64,000 bases of DNA from an uncultured Oscillospiraceae bacterium (GTDB lineage Bacteria > Bacillota > Clostridia > Oscillospirales > Oscillospiraceae), in NCBI GenBank assembly GCA_934659445.1, contig CAKUHV010000001.1, forward strand, positions 1 through 64,000, written 5' to 3'. The notes beneath the pieces are model-generated. The model was not told the DNA's origin and searched no databases. It saw only the letters and a list, made by a program, of their open reading frames with translations. The position numbers and the translations under genes were made by a program. Position 1 is the first letter of the stretch. Every line of letters starts with the position of its first letter. Below, piece after piece: positions 57,366 to 64,000 of the stretch.

Positions 57366-60047
57366 ATGAAACGCAAATTGTTATCCATCGTCCTGGCGCT
57401 GACTATGGCGCTGGGCATGCTGCCGGCGGCCGCGCTGGCGGAGACTACCGAAAGCTGCCTTGGCAATGAGTCCTGTGCTCATCAGGCAGCGATCGGCAGT
57501 ACGCATTATGGTACGCTTGCGGAAGCTGTCAGTACAGCCAACGATGGCGATACTGTAAAACTGCTGGCGGATGCCGAACTGACCGAAACACTTAACATTA
57601 ACAAGGCCATCACTTTAGATGGTGCGAACCACAAAATTACGGGAAAGCCTTCGAGTGGAAAAACCAGCTTTATCACAGTAAAAACCGATGGCAATTTTAC
57701 CATGAAGAATGCGACGATCTTGCCCACTGAAAAAGTAGAGGCAAATGCTGCGATCGATCTTCAGGTAAAGGGCAAGGTCATTATTGATAAGTGCGTTTTT
57801 GGCGAGGCTGATGACACAAAACAGTTCATGTATAATGGGTTGGAGTTTTCCCAGAGCGAAGACTACCCCATGGCTGATGGAACTACAATCAGCAACTGCA
57901 CTTTCTATGGTGGGTCTTTTAGACATAACTTCATCAGCTTTTACCGCATTACAGAGGGTGCTACAATCGACATCAAGGGAAATGAATTCCTGAATGCAAA
58001 TTGGGATACTACAAATGCAATCCGTGTCAGCAATTATGGCAGTGCGAACGCCACGATCAATCTGATTGATGATACTTATAGCGACAGTGGGAGCAATGGC
58101 AACAAAGATTATGCCGGTCTGCTTTTCTTCCAAGAACTACCAGACTACAATGATAATTTTACCAAGCTGACAGTTAATATTAAGAATCTTGACACAATCG
58201 GCGCTCAAAGCGATCAGTTGTTCTATGTCTATAAGAATAGCATCATCTCGACCAATCAACCTGTTGTAAAGGGCGACAGCAGCATTGAGAAGTTCTTTGT
58301 TGCCAAGGTCGGTGAAACTTATTACACGACCCTCGCCGAGGCCATCAACGCCGCAGGCAATGGCGATACCGTCACGCTGCTGAAGGACGCGGAGTTGACC
58401 TCCACGCTCGATCTTGCAGAGAACATCACCATCGACGGTCAGGGCAAGTACACGATCAAGGCTGCCAACAGCTTTGCTGTCGGCAGTGATAACAAAACCT
58501 ACTGCGTTCTCTACGTTTCCGGCGAGGTCACGCTGAAAGATGTTACAGTTAACGGCAATGAGAAGTGCCGCGTGATTTTCTGTGATAAGGGTAAGCTGAC
58601 CATCGACGGTGCGACAATCACGAACGGCAAGGCTCCTAACTTTATCGGCGGCGTTTACATGACCAGCAGCGCGTCCTTTGAAATGAAGTCCGGCAGCATT
58701 ACTGGCAACAAGAACGCTGAACGGTATCAGAATGACAAGTACTTGCAGTACAGTTCCGATTTGTGGATCGGCGCCAATGCCAACGGCGCGCTGACTGCGA
58801 TCAACGGCGGCACGATCGGTAACGTGTTTGTAAACGCCAATGCGTGGTCGGCCAACAATCCTGGCAGCTTCACGATGAACGGTGGTACGGTCACCAATCT
58901 CTATGTGGAGCATGATGCCAACTACGGCGCAACATTCAAGTACAACGATGGTACGATTGAGCATTTGTATCTGTCCAAAGAAAACGGAAATGGTCAGTCC
59001 ATTGAAGTCACGCCAGTTAAGGGCGTGATCTATAAAGGCGGTGTCAAGGAAGAAGACTTAGTCACGCTTACCATGAAGTATAACGATGGCGCAACTGCTG
59101 ACATCACATACAATGTGGCCAGCGGCACGACCATCACCCTCCCCACGCCCAAGCGCAGCGGCTACACCTTCAACGGCTGGTATGACGGCAGCACCAAGGT
59201 AAGCAATCCCTATACGGCTTCTGCCGATGTTACCCTGACTGCTTCTTGGAGCTACATTTCCTCCAGCAGCCGCTACAACGTTACCGCCCCCAAGGCGGAC
59301 CACGGCACCGTGACCGTGACCCCCTCCCGGGCCAGCAAGGGCGACACCGTGACCGTCACCGTCACGCCTGACAGCGGCTATGTGCTGGAGACGATCACCG
59401 TCACCGACAAGGACGGCAAGGAGCTTGAACTGACCGACAAGGGCGATGGCAAGTACACCTTCACCATGCCCCGCGGCGAAGTCACCGTGAAGGCCGCCTT
59501 CATGGAGGACAACTCTGTTCTGAACTTCTTCTACGACGTGCCCAACGATGCCTACTACTACGAGGCCGTGAAGTGGGCGGTGGAGAAGGGCATCACCAGC
59601 GGTATCGGCAACGATCTGTTCGGCTCCAACGACCCCTGCACCCGGGCCCAGATCGTCACCTTCCTGTGGCGGGCCGCCGGCTCCCCGGAGCCCAAGGCGC
59701 TGAGCAGCTTCACCGACGTCCCCGCTGACACCTGGTACGCCAAGGCTGTGGCGTGGGCCGTTGAAAACGGCGTCACCGCCGGTGTGGGCGATGGCCTGTT
59801 CGGCTCCGACGATACCTGCACCCGTGCCCAGAGCGTGACCTTCCTGTTCAAGGCGCTGAAGGCCGTGGCAAAGGGCCAGGCGGACTTCAAGGACGTGGCC
59901 AGCAGCGACTGGTTCGCGCAGGCCGTGGCCTGGGCCGTGGAGAACGGCGTCACCGCCGGTGTGGGCGACAATCTGTTCGGCTCCGGCGACCCCTGCTCCC
60001 GCGCTCAGATCGTCACCTTCCTGTTCAAGGCCTATCAGGGCAAATAA
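57366..60047 (+). CDS. Large secreted S-layer-anchored beta-helix protein
   Basis: 893 residues. Signal peptide 1-25 (KRKLLSIVLALTMALGM, cut after ALA). Two right-handed beta-helix-like blocks (about 40-300 and 312-565), each introduced by an HYGTLAEAVSTANDGDTVKLL- or YYTTLAEAINAAGNGDTVTLL-type sequence, then runs of short GGT/NGT turns. An InlB/Flg_new-like repeat follows (about 568-628, GYTFNGWYDGSTKVSNPYTA), then a divergent InlB-B or Ig-like module (about 636-714) and three SLH domains (about 720-893) that bind secondary cell-wall polymer. Probably an adhesin or glycan-binding surface protein. The start follows AAGGAGG. Codons in 57480-59120 are clearly more AT-rich than the rest. Confidence 0.88.
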   Translation: MKRKLLSIVLALTMALGMLPAAALAETTESCLGNESCAHQAAIGSTHYGTLAEAVSTANDGDTVKLLADAELTETLNINKAITLDGANHKITGKPSSGKTSFITVKTDGNFTMKNATILPTEKVEANAAIDLQVKGKVIIDKCVFGEADDTKQFMYNGLEFSQSEDYPMADGTTISNCTFYGGSFRHNFISFYRITEGATIDIKGNEFLNANWDTTNAIRVSNYGSANATINLIDDTYSDSGSNGNKDYAGLLFFQELPDYNDNFTKLTVNIKNLDTIGAQSDQLFYVYKNSIISTNQPVVKGDSSIEKFFVAKVGETYYTTLAEAINAAGNGDTVTLLKDAELTSTLDLAENITIDGQGKYTIKAANSFAVGSDNKTYCVLYVSGEVTLKDVTVNGNEKCRVIFCDKGKLTIDGATITNGKAPNFIGGVYMTSSASFEMKSGSITGNKNAERYQNDKYLQYSSDLWIGANANGALTAINGGTIGNVFVNANAWSANNPGSFTMNGGTVTNLYVEHDANYGATFKYNDGTIEHLYLSKENGNGQSIEVTPVKGVIYKGGVKEEDLVTLTMKYNDGATADITYNVASGTTITLPTPKRSGYTFNGWYDGSTKVSNPYTASADVTLTASWSYISSSSRYNVTAPKADHGTVTVTPSRASKGDTVTVTVTPDSGYVLETITVTDKDGKELELTDKGDGKYTFTMPRGEVTVKAAFMEDNSVLNFFYDVPNDAYYYEAVKWAVEKGITSGIGNDLFGSNDPCTRAQIVTFLWRAAGSPEPKALSSFTDVPADTWYAKAVAWAVENGVTAGVGDGLFGSDDTCTRAQSVTFLFKALKAVAKGQADFKDVASSDWFAQAVAWAVENGVTAGVGDNLFGSGDPCSRAQIVTFLFKAYQGK

Positions 60048-60060
60048 ACACACAGCAGCA

Positions 60061-60093
60061 AGCCCCCCGTGCCAAGGCACGGGGGGCTTTTTG
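60061..60093 (+). terminator. Terminator of the surface-protein gene
   Basis: AGCCCCCCGTGCC-AA-GGCACGGGGGGCT then TTTT. From here to 60278 I see no gene. Confidence 0.92.
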
Positions 60094-60278
60094 CCCGCTG
60101 GACGCAGCTATGCGCCGGCAATGGGCCAACATATCGTCCCGCCATAAGCGGAGTCCATGGCATCATGGTCCCTGTGGGTAATATAGATGCAGAAGGTCAG
60201 GACATACAACCGTTGCCCGTCCATTTCGCCACAGCCGCTGAAAAGGGGCACGGGAACGGGCGGCGACGTTCTTCTGAC

Positions 60279-60317
60279 AAAAAAGAACGTCGGAGCAAAG
60301 CGAACTTTGCTCCGACG
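60279..60317 (-). terminator. Terminator of tRNA-Arg(CCG)
   Basis: ACGTCGGAGCAAAG stem with complement next to the tRNA 3' end; minus strand continues TTCTTTTTT. The stem sequence nearly matches the terminator of the other tRNA-Arg gene. Confidence 0.85.
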
Positions 60318-60393
60318 TGGCACGCCCGAAGGGACTCGAACCCCCAACATTCAGAACCGGAATCTGACGCTCTATCCATTGAACTACGGACGC
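60318..60393 (-). tRNA. tRNA-Arg, anticodon CCG
   Basis: Complete cloverleaf: acceptor GCGTCCG pairing with CGGGCGT, D-arm TAGTTCAATGGATAGAG, anticodon stem TCAGA/TCTGA with loop TTCCGGT (anticodon CCG), T-loop GGTTCGAGTCC and encoded CCA. It decodes CGG, frequent in this GC-rich genome. Confidence 0.95.
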
Positions 60394-60410
60394 ATCTTGA
60401 AAGCCTAATC

Positions 60411-60439
60411 ATTATAACAGCCTTTCCCCGAAAAGTAAA
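60411..60439 (-). promoter_or_regulatory. Promoter of tRNA-Arg(CCG)
   Basis: Minus strand -35 TTTACT (60434-60439), 17-nt spacer, consensus -10 TATAAT (60411-60416). It starts 8 bp from the stop codon of the upstream gene. Confidence 0.75.
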
Positions 60440-60446
60440 GGGGGAA

Positions 60447-61004
60447 TTACAGGTTTTTTTGTACCGGGACAGGCCGCCAGAGCAGTTCGCCGGGGGGAGG
60501 GACGCGGCCGCACACCGCCCCCCGCCAGCCGGAACCGGCGTACAGGCGGAAGAACAGGCCGCCCTGCTCCAGCAGAGTCTCGTCCCCCCGGGGCAGGGGC
60601 GGGGTGATGGCGGAGACGGGCAGGGTCAGCCCCCTCCCGCTGCGCTTCACCATGGCCTCCTTCAGCGCCCACAGCAGGGCGAAGTCCTCCCAGCTGTCCC
60701 CGCGTTCAGCCAGCCAGGCCCGCTCCTCGGGGGAGCAGCACCGCTCCACCGTTGCGGGGCGGTGGGGGGAAACGGTCTGGATGTCCGCCCCCACGGGGGC
60801 GCCGTCCAGGGCGCACAGGGCCAGCCCGCCGCTGTGGGACAGATTGAAATGCAGCTCGGGATGATCGGGAAGGTAGGGCTTGCCCCGCTCCCCGCGGCTT
60901 ACCGGCGGCAGGGGGGACAGGCCGTACTGCTCCCTTACGGCCAGGGCCAGCAGATCGTAGACCTGCTCCCGCCGGGTCAGACCGCGGGCGGCGTATACGA
61001 CCAT
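60447..61004 (-). CDS. 4'-phosphopantetheinyl transferase, Sfp-like
   Basis: 185 residues. Motifs are GKPYLPDHPELHFNLSHSGGLALCAL (substrate side), APVGADIQ (metal-binding Asp74; usual form GVDIE) and LLWALKEAMVKRSGRGL (catalytic Glu and Lys). It transfers phosphopantetheine from CoA to carrier proteins. No carrier-protein or polyketide genes are in the window, so the target is unknown. The start at 61004 follows GGGGGGA; the frame to 61190 overlaps the next gene. Confidence 0.88.
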   Translation of the reverse strand: MVVYAARGLTRREQVYDLLALAVREQYGLSPLPPVSRGERGKPYLPDHPELHFNLSHSGGLALCALDGAPVGADIQTVSPHRPATVERCCSPEERAWLAERGDSWEDFALLWALKEAMVKRSGRGLTLPVSAITPPLPRGDETLLEQGGLFFRLYAGSGWRGAVCGRVPPPGELLWRPVPVQKNL

Positions 61005-61030
61005 GGATGAGTCCCCCCTTTTTGTGAAAC

Positions 61031-61057
61031 CACCGGGGCGCAGGCTGCGCCCCGGTG
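61031..61057 (-). terminator. Hairpin between the secreted-protein and transferase genes
   Basis: CACCGGGGCGC with complement, AGGCT loop, then GTTTCAC on the minus strand. A weak terminator. Confidence 0.55.
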
Positions 61058-61066
61058 ATGACGGTT

Positions 61067-61642
61067 TTATGCGAACGGGTCGTGCTCCTGGAAACTGACG
61101 ATCCTGACGTCGATGGCGGATGGGTCGTCCAGATAAATATACGGGTGCCCCGTCCATCCGCTGATGGTAGAGGTCAACTGTCCGCTGCACAGGATGCTGA
61201 TGATCTGTGCGTATCCGCCGGCCTTTTTGACAGAAGTTGCCGCGCCGCTGGTGACGGCGGCTTTGGCGCTGCCCAGGGCGGCGGCCAATTCTCCGGCGGC
61301 GGAGCTGCTGCCGGGGTCGGTCTCCAGCTGCTCCAGAACGTAGTAGAGGGAGTTGTCGAAGTCCAGATAGGTGATGCCCACCTGGACGGTCTGGCCGTTG
61401 ATCGTGGTCTGATACTGCACGGTTCCGCCGTAGGGGCAGCGGGTGCCCTCTTCACCGGCGGCTTTTGCCGCGCGGTAGACGTGCTGATGGAGGGACAGTG
61501 CGTCTGAGGCGTTTTGGGCGGCCAGCTGTTCCCGAAGGGCACGGTTCGTGGCGAAGTCGATCCCGCGGCCGGGGAGAAAGACAGCCAGGGCGGCGGCCAC
61601 GCAGATCGCGGCGGCAAGGATGATCAAAACTCGTTTTTTCAT
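61067..61642 (-). CDS. Secreted or membrane-anchored protein of unknown function
   Basis: 191 residues with an N-terminal hydrophobic segment (KKRVLIILAAAICVAAALAVFL, 2-23) and an extracytoplasmic domain. Recognisable points are a Cys-Pro-Tyr (RCPYGGTVQYQTTINGQTVQ), LDFDNSLYYVLEQLE and ILCSGQLTSTISGWTGHPYIYL; the two Cys residues could form a disulfide. No family recognised. The start at 61642 follows AAAGGAG. It lies between the D,D-carboxypeptidase and the Sfp-like gene in the same direction. Confidence 0.65.
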   Translation of the reverse strand: MKKRVLIILAAAICVAAALAVFLPGRGIDFATNRALREQLAAQNASDALSLHQHVYRAAKAAGEEGTRCPYGGTVQYQTTINGQTVQVGITYLDFDNSLYYVLEQLETDPGSSSAAGELAAALGSAKAAVTSGAATSVKKAGGYAQIISILCSGQLTSTISGWTGHPYIYLDDPSAIDVRIVSFQEHDPFA

Positions 61643-61777
61643 CACGGAAGCTCCTTTCATCGTTTTGCGGAAAAGCGGCGCGTGTGGTCGGGAGGGGCGA
61701 TTCAAAAAGAGTGTTTGACAAAATCAGCTGGAACAGGCCGGCGCGGGAGAAAGCGAACGGATAGAATGGCCGGGCAG

Positions 61778-63142
61778 TCATCTCCTCCCGCCGCGGTAGT
61801 TGCCCCGGCCTCGGGCAGACCCGGCATAGCTGCGGCGGCCGGGACGGCGGCGGCGGAAGGCCAGCAGCCACACCAGCACACAGACAACCACGATCACGGC
61901 GGCCAGCACCAGCTTGCCCCCTATACTGTGCCAGAAGGCCAGGAACTGGGCCTTTTTGTACAGCAGCTCGGAGCGGGACACGTCGGTGTCCGCCGCCAGA
62001 TCCAGGGTGCCCAGAACCTGATCGCCGTAGAGCAGAGTCATGGTGCCCAGCACCTGTCCGGCGGTGACGGGGGCCTCTACCGTGTCGGAGAACAGGGTGA
62101 TGCGGCTTTCGATCTGCTCCTGATCCAGATCCCGGGGCAGGGTGCGCTCGATGGAGCCCACGGGGCGCACCATCACGTCCTCCCGCTCCCGGGACAGGGT
62201 TACCTTCACGCTGGCCACCGGGGCGTCCCCCCTGGTGATGGTGGTGCGCTTGAAGTTGGCAAAGCCCCATTTCAGCAGACGCTTGCTCTCGGAAAACTGC
62301 TGGCGGTCGGTGATGTTGCCCTTTTCATCGGTGAGCATCTGGGCCCCAAGGACCACGGCGATGAGATAGTCGTCCCCGTCCACGGCGGCGGAGGCCAGAC
62401 AGTAGCCCGCCTCGTCGGTGGAGCCGGTCTTGACGCCGATGGCTTTGTCGTATAAGTACCCCCGGAAGCGCCACTGGGTGATCAGGCCGTTGGTGTTATA
62501 GAAGGTGCGGGGGCCGCTCATGTTGGTGGCCGCCGTCTCGTACACCGAGGTATAGACGATCTGCCGGAACAGGTCATACTCCATGGCGGCCTTTACGATG
62601 TGGGCCAGATCCAGGGCGGTGGTGTAGTGGTCATCGCTGTGCAGGCCGTGGGGATTGACGAAGTGGGTGCCCTGACAGCCCAGTTCCCCGGCCTTCCGGT
62701 TCATGTGGGCCACGAACTCCTCCACAGAGCCGTCCACCGCCTCGGCCAGAATGTTGGCGGCCTCGTTGGCGGAGGGCACCAGCAGGCAGTACAGCAGATC
62801 CTTTACCGACATGGTCTCCCCCGGCTTGATGTTCTGGGTGGAGCCGTAAATGGACAGTCCCTGCTGAGAGGTCTCGCTGGCGGTGATCATAGTGTCGGCG
62901 GTCAGCTGTCCGGCATCCATGGCCTCCATCACCAGAAGGGCGGTCATCACCTTGGTGATGCTGGCGGGATAGGCCTTCTCCTCCCCCGCCTTGTCGTACA
63001 GCACCTCGTCGTAATTGCCGTCCAGCAGGATAACATGCCGGGCCTGAATGTCCGGGTCGTCCAATGCGGCGGCGGGGGCGGGCAGCAGGGCAAGGGACAG
63101 GACCACCGCCATGAGGGCGGAGAAAAAACGATATTTTTTCAT
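61778..63142 (-). CDS. dacF: D-alanyl-D-alanine carboxypeptidase (DacF/PBP5-like)
   Basis: 454 residues. Signal peptide 1-26. Penicillin-binding motifs are S61-ITK64 (SxxK), SAN in LLVPSANEAAN (about 124) and KTG in AIGVKTGSTDEAG. A beta-rich C-terminal domain, a membrane helix near 408-430 and a short Arg/Gly-rich cytoplasmic tail follow. It trims the terminal D-Ala of peptidoglycan stem peptides; a sporulation-specific DacF role is possible but not shown. Confidence 0.92.
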   Translation of the reverse strand: MKKYRFFSALMAVVLSLALLPAPAAALDDPDIQARHVILLDGNYDEVLYDKAGEEKAYPASITKVMTALLVMEAMDAGQLTADTMITASETSQQGLSIYGSTQNIKPGETMSVKDLLYCLLVPSANEAANILAEAVDGSVEEFVAHMNRKAGELGCQGTHFVNPHGLHSDDHYTTALDLAHIVKAAMEYDLFRQIVYTSVYETAATNMSGPRTFYNTNGLITQWRFRGYLYDKAIGVKTGSTDEAGYCLASAAVDGDDYLIAVVLGAQMLTDEKGNITDRQQFSESKRLLKWGFANFKRTTITRGDAPVASVKVTLSREREDVMVRPVGSIERTLPRDLDQEQIESRITLFSDTVEAPVTAGQVLGTMTLLYGDQVLGTLDLAADTDVSRSELLYKKAQFLAFWHSIGGKLVLAAVIVVVCVLVWLLAFRRRRPGRRSYAGSARGRGNYRGGRR

Positions 63143-63190
63143 AGGAAAATCTCCGTGATTGTGTTATACTGATTTATCAGAGCTGCGACC

Positions 63191-63219
63191 ATTATAGCAA
63201 ACCCGCGCCGCCTCCGCAA
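63191..63219 (-). promoter_or_regulatory. dacF promoter
   Basis: Minus strand -35 TTGCGG (63214-63219), 17-nt spacer, extended -10 TGCTATAAT (TATAAT at 63191-63196). Confidence 0.75.
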
Positions 63220-63237
63220 GATGGGAAGGGGAAAAGG

Positions 63238-63636
63238 ATGAGCAGACTGTCCAGGTATGAAAAGGTAATTCTGGGCCTGGGGCTGGCCTTCCTGCTGGCG
63301 GCAGGGGGCTACCGTCTGGGCGGCGAGAGCCGGGCCCGGCCCTATCAGGTGTCGGTGACCCGGGCGGACCAGCCGGTGACGGCAGCCGCAGCAGAGAGCG
63401 ACAGCAGCCGCCCCGACAGTCTGATGGAGGGGGAGCGCATCGACCTGAACACCGCCGGGTACTACGACCTGATACGCCTGCCGGGCATCGGCGAGAAGCG
63501 GGCCCGGGCCATTCTGGACTGGCGGCGGGAGCACGGCAGCTTTTCCGCACCGGAGCAGCTGCTGGAGATCCGCGGCATCGGAGAAAAGACGCTGGAGGGG
63601 CTGCTGCCGTATATCGAGCCGGGCAGCCCCCGCTGA
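63238..63636 (+). CDS. comEA: ComEA-like helix-hairpin-helix DNA-binding protein
   Basis: 132 residues: one N-terminal membrane segment (about 8-26), a Ser/Ala/Asp linker, then the double HhH module IDLNTAGYYDLIRLPGIGEKRARAILDWRREHG and LLEIRGIGEKTLEGL (68-125). ComEA binds incoming DNA at the cell surface during transformation, but the short length and lack of comEC here also fit a general HhH protein. It begins with AAGGGG before the ATG and is followed 15 nt later by a response regulator. Confidence 0.85.
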   Translation: MSRLSRYEKVILGLGLAFLLAAGGYRLGGESRARPYQVSVTRADQPVTAAAAESDSSRPDSLMEGERIDLNTAGYYDLIRLPGIGEKRARAILDWRREHGSFSAPEQLLEIRGIGEKTLEGLLPYIEPGSPR

Positions 63637-63651
63637 TACAGGGAGGACGAC

Positions 63652-64000
63652 ATGGCAAAGATCCTTGTGGTAGACGACGAAAAGGTGCTGGTAAAGGGCA
63701 TCAAATTCAATCTGGAGAACGAGGGCTATCAGGTGGAGGTGGGCTACGACGGGCAGGAGGCCGTGGAGCTGGCCCGGGAGGGCGGCTTCGACCTGATCAT
63801 GCTGGATCTGATGATGCCGAAGATCGACGGACTTCAGGCCTGTATGCGCATCCGGGAGTTCTCCAACGTGCCCATCATCATGCTCACCGCCAAGGGGGAG
63901 GACACGGATAAGATCATCGGCTTTGAGTGCGGGGCGGACGACTATATCACCAAGCCCTTTAATCTGCTGGAGCTGAAGGCCCGGGTGCGGGCCCTGCTGC
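63652..64000 (+). CDS. Response regulator, OmpR/PhoB type (3' end cut off)
   Basis: Only the receiver domain is visible (116 residues). It opens AKILVVDDEKVLVKGIKFNL with the acidic pair Asp8-Asp9, phospho-acceptor Asp in LIMLDLMMP, Thr in IIMLTAKGED and Lys in DYITKPFNLLEL. The EL-KARVRALL ending is typical of OmpR-family regulators such as WalR or PhoP; the DNA-binding domain and any kinase lie outside. The ATG follows GGGAGG. Confidence 0.9.
   Translation, partial: MAKILVVDDEKVLVKGIKFNLENEGYQVEVGYDGQEAVELAREGGFDLIMLDLMMPKIDGLQACMRIREFSNVPIIMLTAKGEDTDKIIGFECGADDYITKPFNLLELKARVRALL

Noticed and set aside
60108-60350. 80-codon minus-strand frame running out of tRNA-Arg(CCG)
   Set aside because: Begins inside the tRNA and its terminator; no ribosome site and no similarity I can recognise.
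60069-61010. 313-codon plus-strand frame over the tRNA and Sfp-like gene
   Set aside because: Crosses a terminator and a tRNA gene and is antisense to a recognised transferase.

Overview
The window looks like chromosomal core DNA from a GC-rich, spore-forming anaerobe of the Bacillota, most likely Oscillospiraceae near Flavonifractor, Pseudoflavonifractor or Intestinimonas (inferred from gene content and codon use). Supporting genes are a bile salt hydrolase, a butyryl-CoA:acetate CoA-transferase-type enzyme, the yabP-yabQ-divIC-yabR sporulation/division cluster, a SleB-type cortex hydrolase, type III glutamine synthetase, a T-box leader, a CIRCE operator, anaerobic ribonucleotide reductase and the hybrid cluster protein. 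No rRNA operon, prophage, transposase or CRISPR array was seen. Almost every gene has a clear Shine-Dalgarno, and many have sigma-70-type promoters with 17-nt spacers.

Layout. 1-4.3 kb: a cut-off bile salt hydrolase and a Cys-rich small protein (minus), then a divergent pair (short-chain dehydrogenase and FGGY sugar kinase), then the relic of a MATE efflux pump. 4.3-10.7 kb: ftsH divergent from rlmB; a membrane protein that resembles a P-type ATPase without its catalytic motifs; a secreted SleB-type hydrolase. 11-17 kb: nitrogen and nucleotide metabolism, with a T-box (AAC specifier) in front of asnB and glnN, then a hairpin-rich intergenic stretch and pyrG. 17-28 kb (minus): an XRE regulator pair, the rplU-prp-rpmA-obg operon, and a run of housekeeping genes (deacetylase, LPG-synthase-like, phosphatase, prmA, degV, a CmpB-like membrane protein, pepD). 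28-39.5 kb: nucleoside hydrolase, an Rrf2 regulator divergent from cysK, a UPF0340 protein, putP, a TetR regulator, yfbR, the ACT/UPF0210 pair, a YbaK-type deacylase and CIRCE-controlled htpG. 39.5-51 kb: NSS transporter, hcp, a damaged lipoprotein nuclease, tRNA-Arg(ACG), metG, a HAD phosphatase, a DEAD-box helicase and the CoA-transferase. 51-64 kb: the yabPQ-divIC-yabR cluster, mnmA, nrdD with an NrdR box, a large SLH surface protein, tRNA-Arg(CCG), an Sfp-type transferase, a D,D-carboxypeptidase, ComEA and the start of a response regulator.

Functional links. asnB and glnN assimilate nitrogen under one tRNA-Asn-sensing leader. Prp removes the N-terminal extension of L27, which is encoded beside it, and Obg completes this ribosome-assembly operon. 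The Rrf2 regulator has similar dyads in its own promoter and in that of cysK. The most unusual items are the catalytically dead P-type-ATPase-like protein, two families of structured intergenic repeats, a nuclease gene shortened between two TGTR motifs, a conserved-looking 38-residue ORF leading the sporulation cluster, and two abutting perfect palindromes ahead of the surface-protein gene. None is a demonstrated new system. The P-type-ATPase-like protein and repeat family A are the best candidates for something undescribed.
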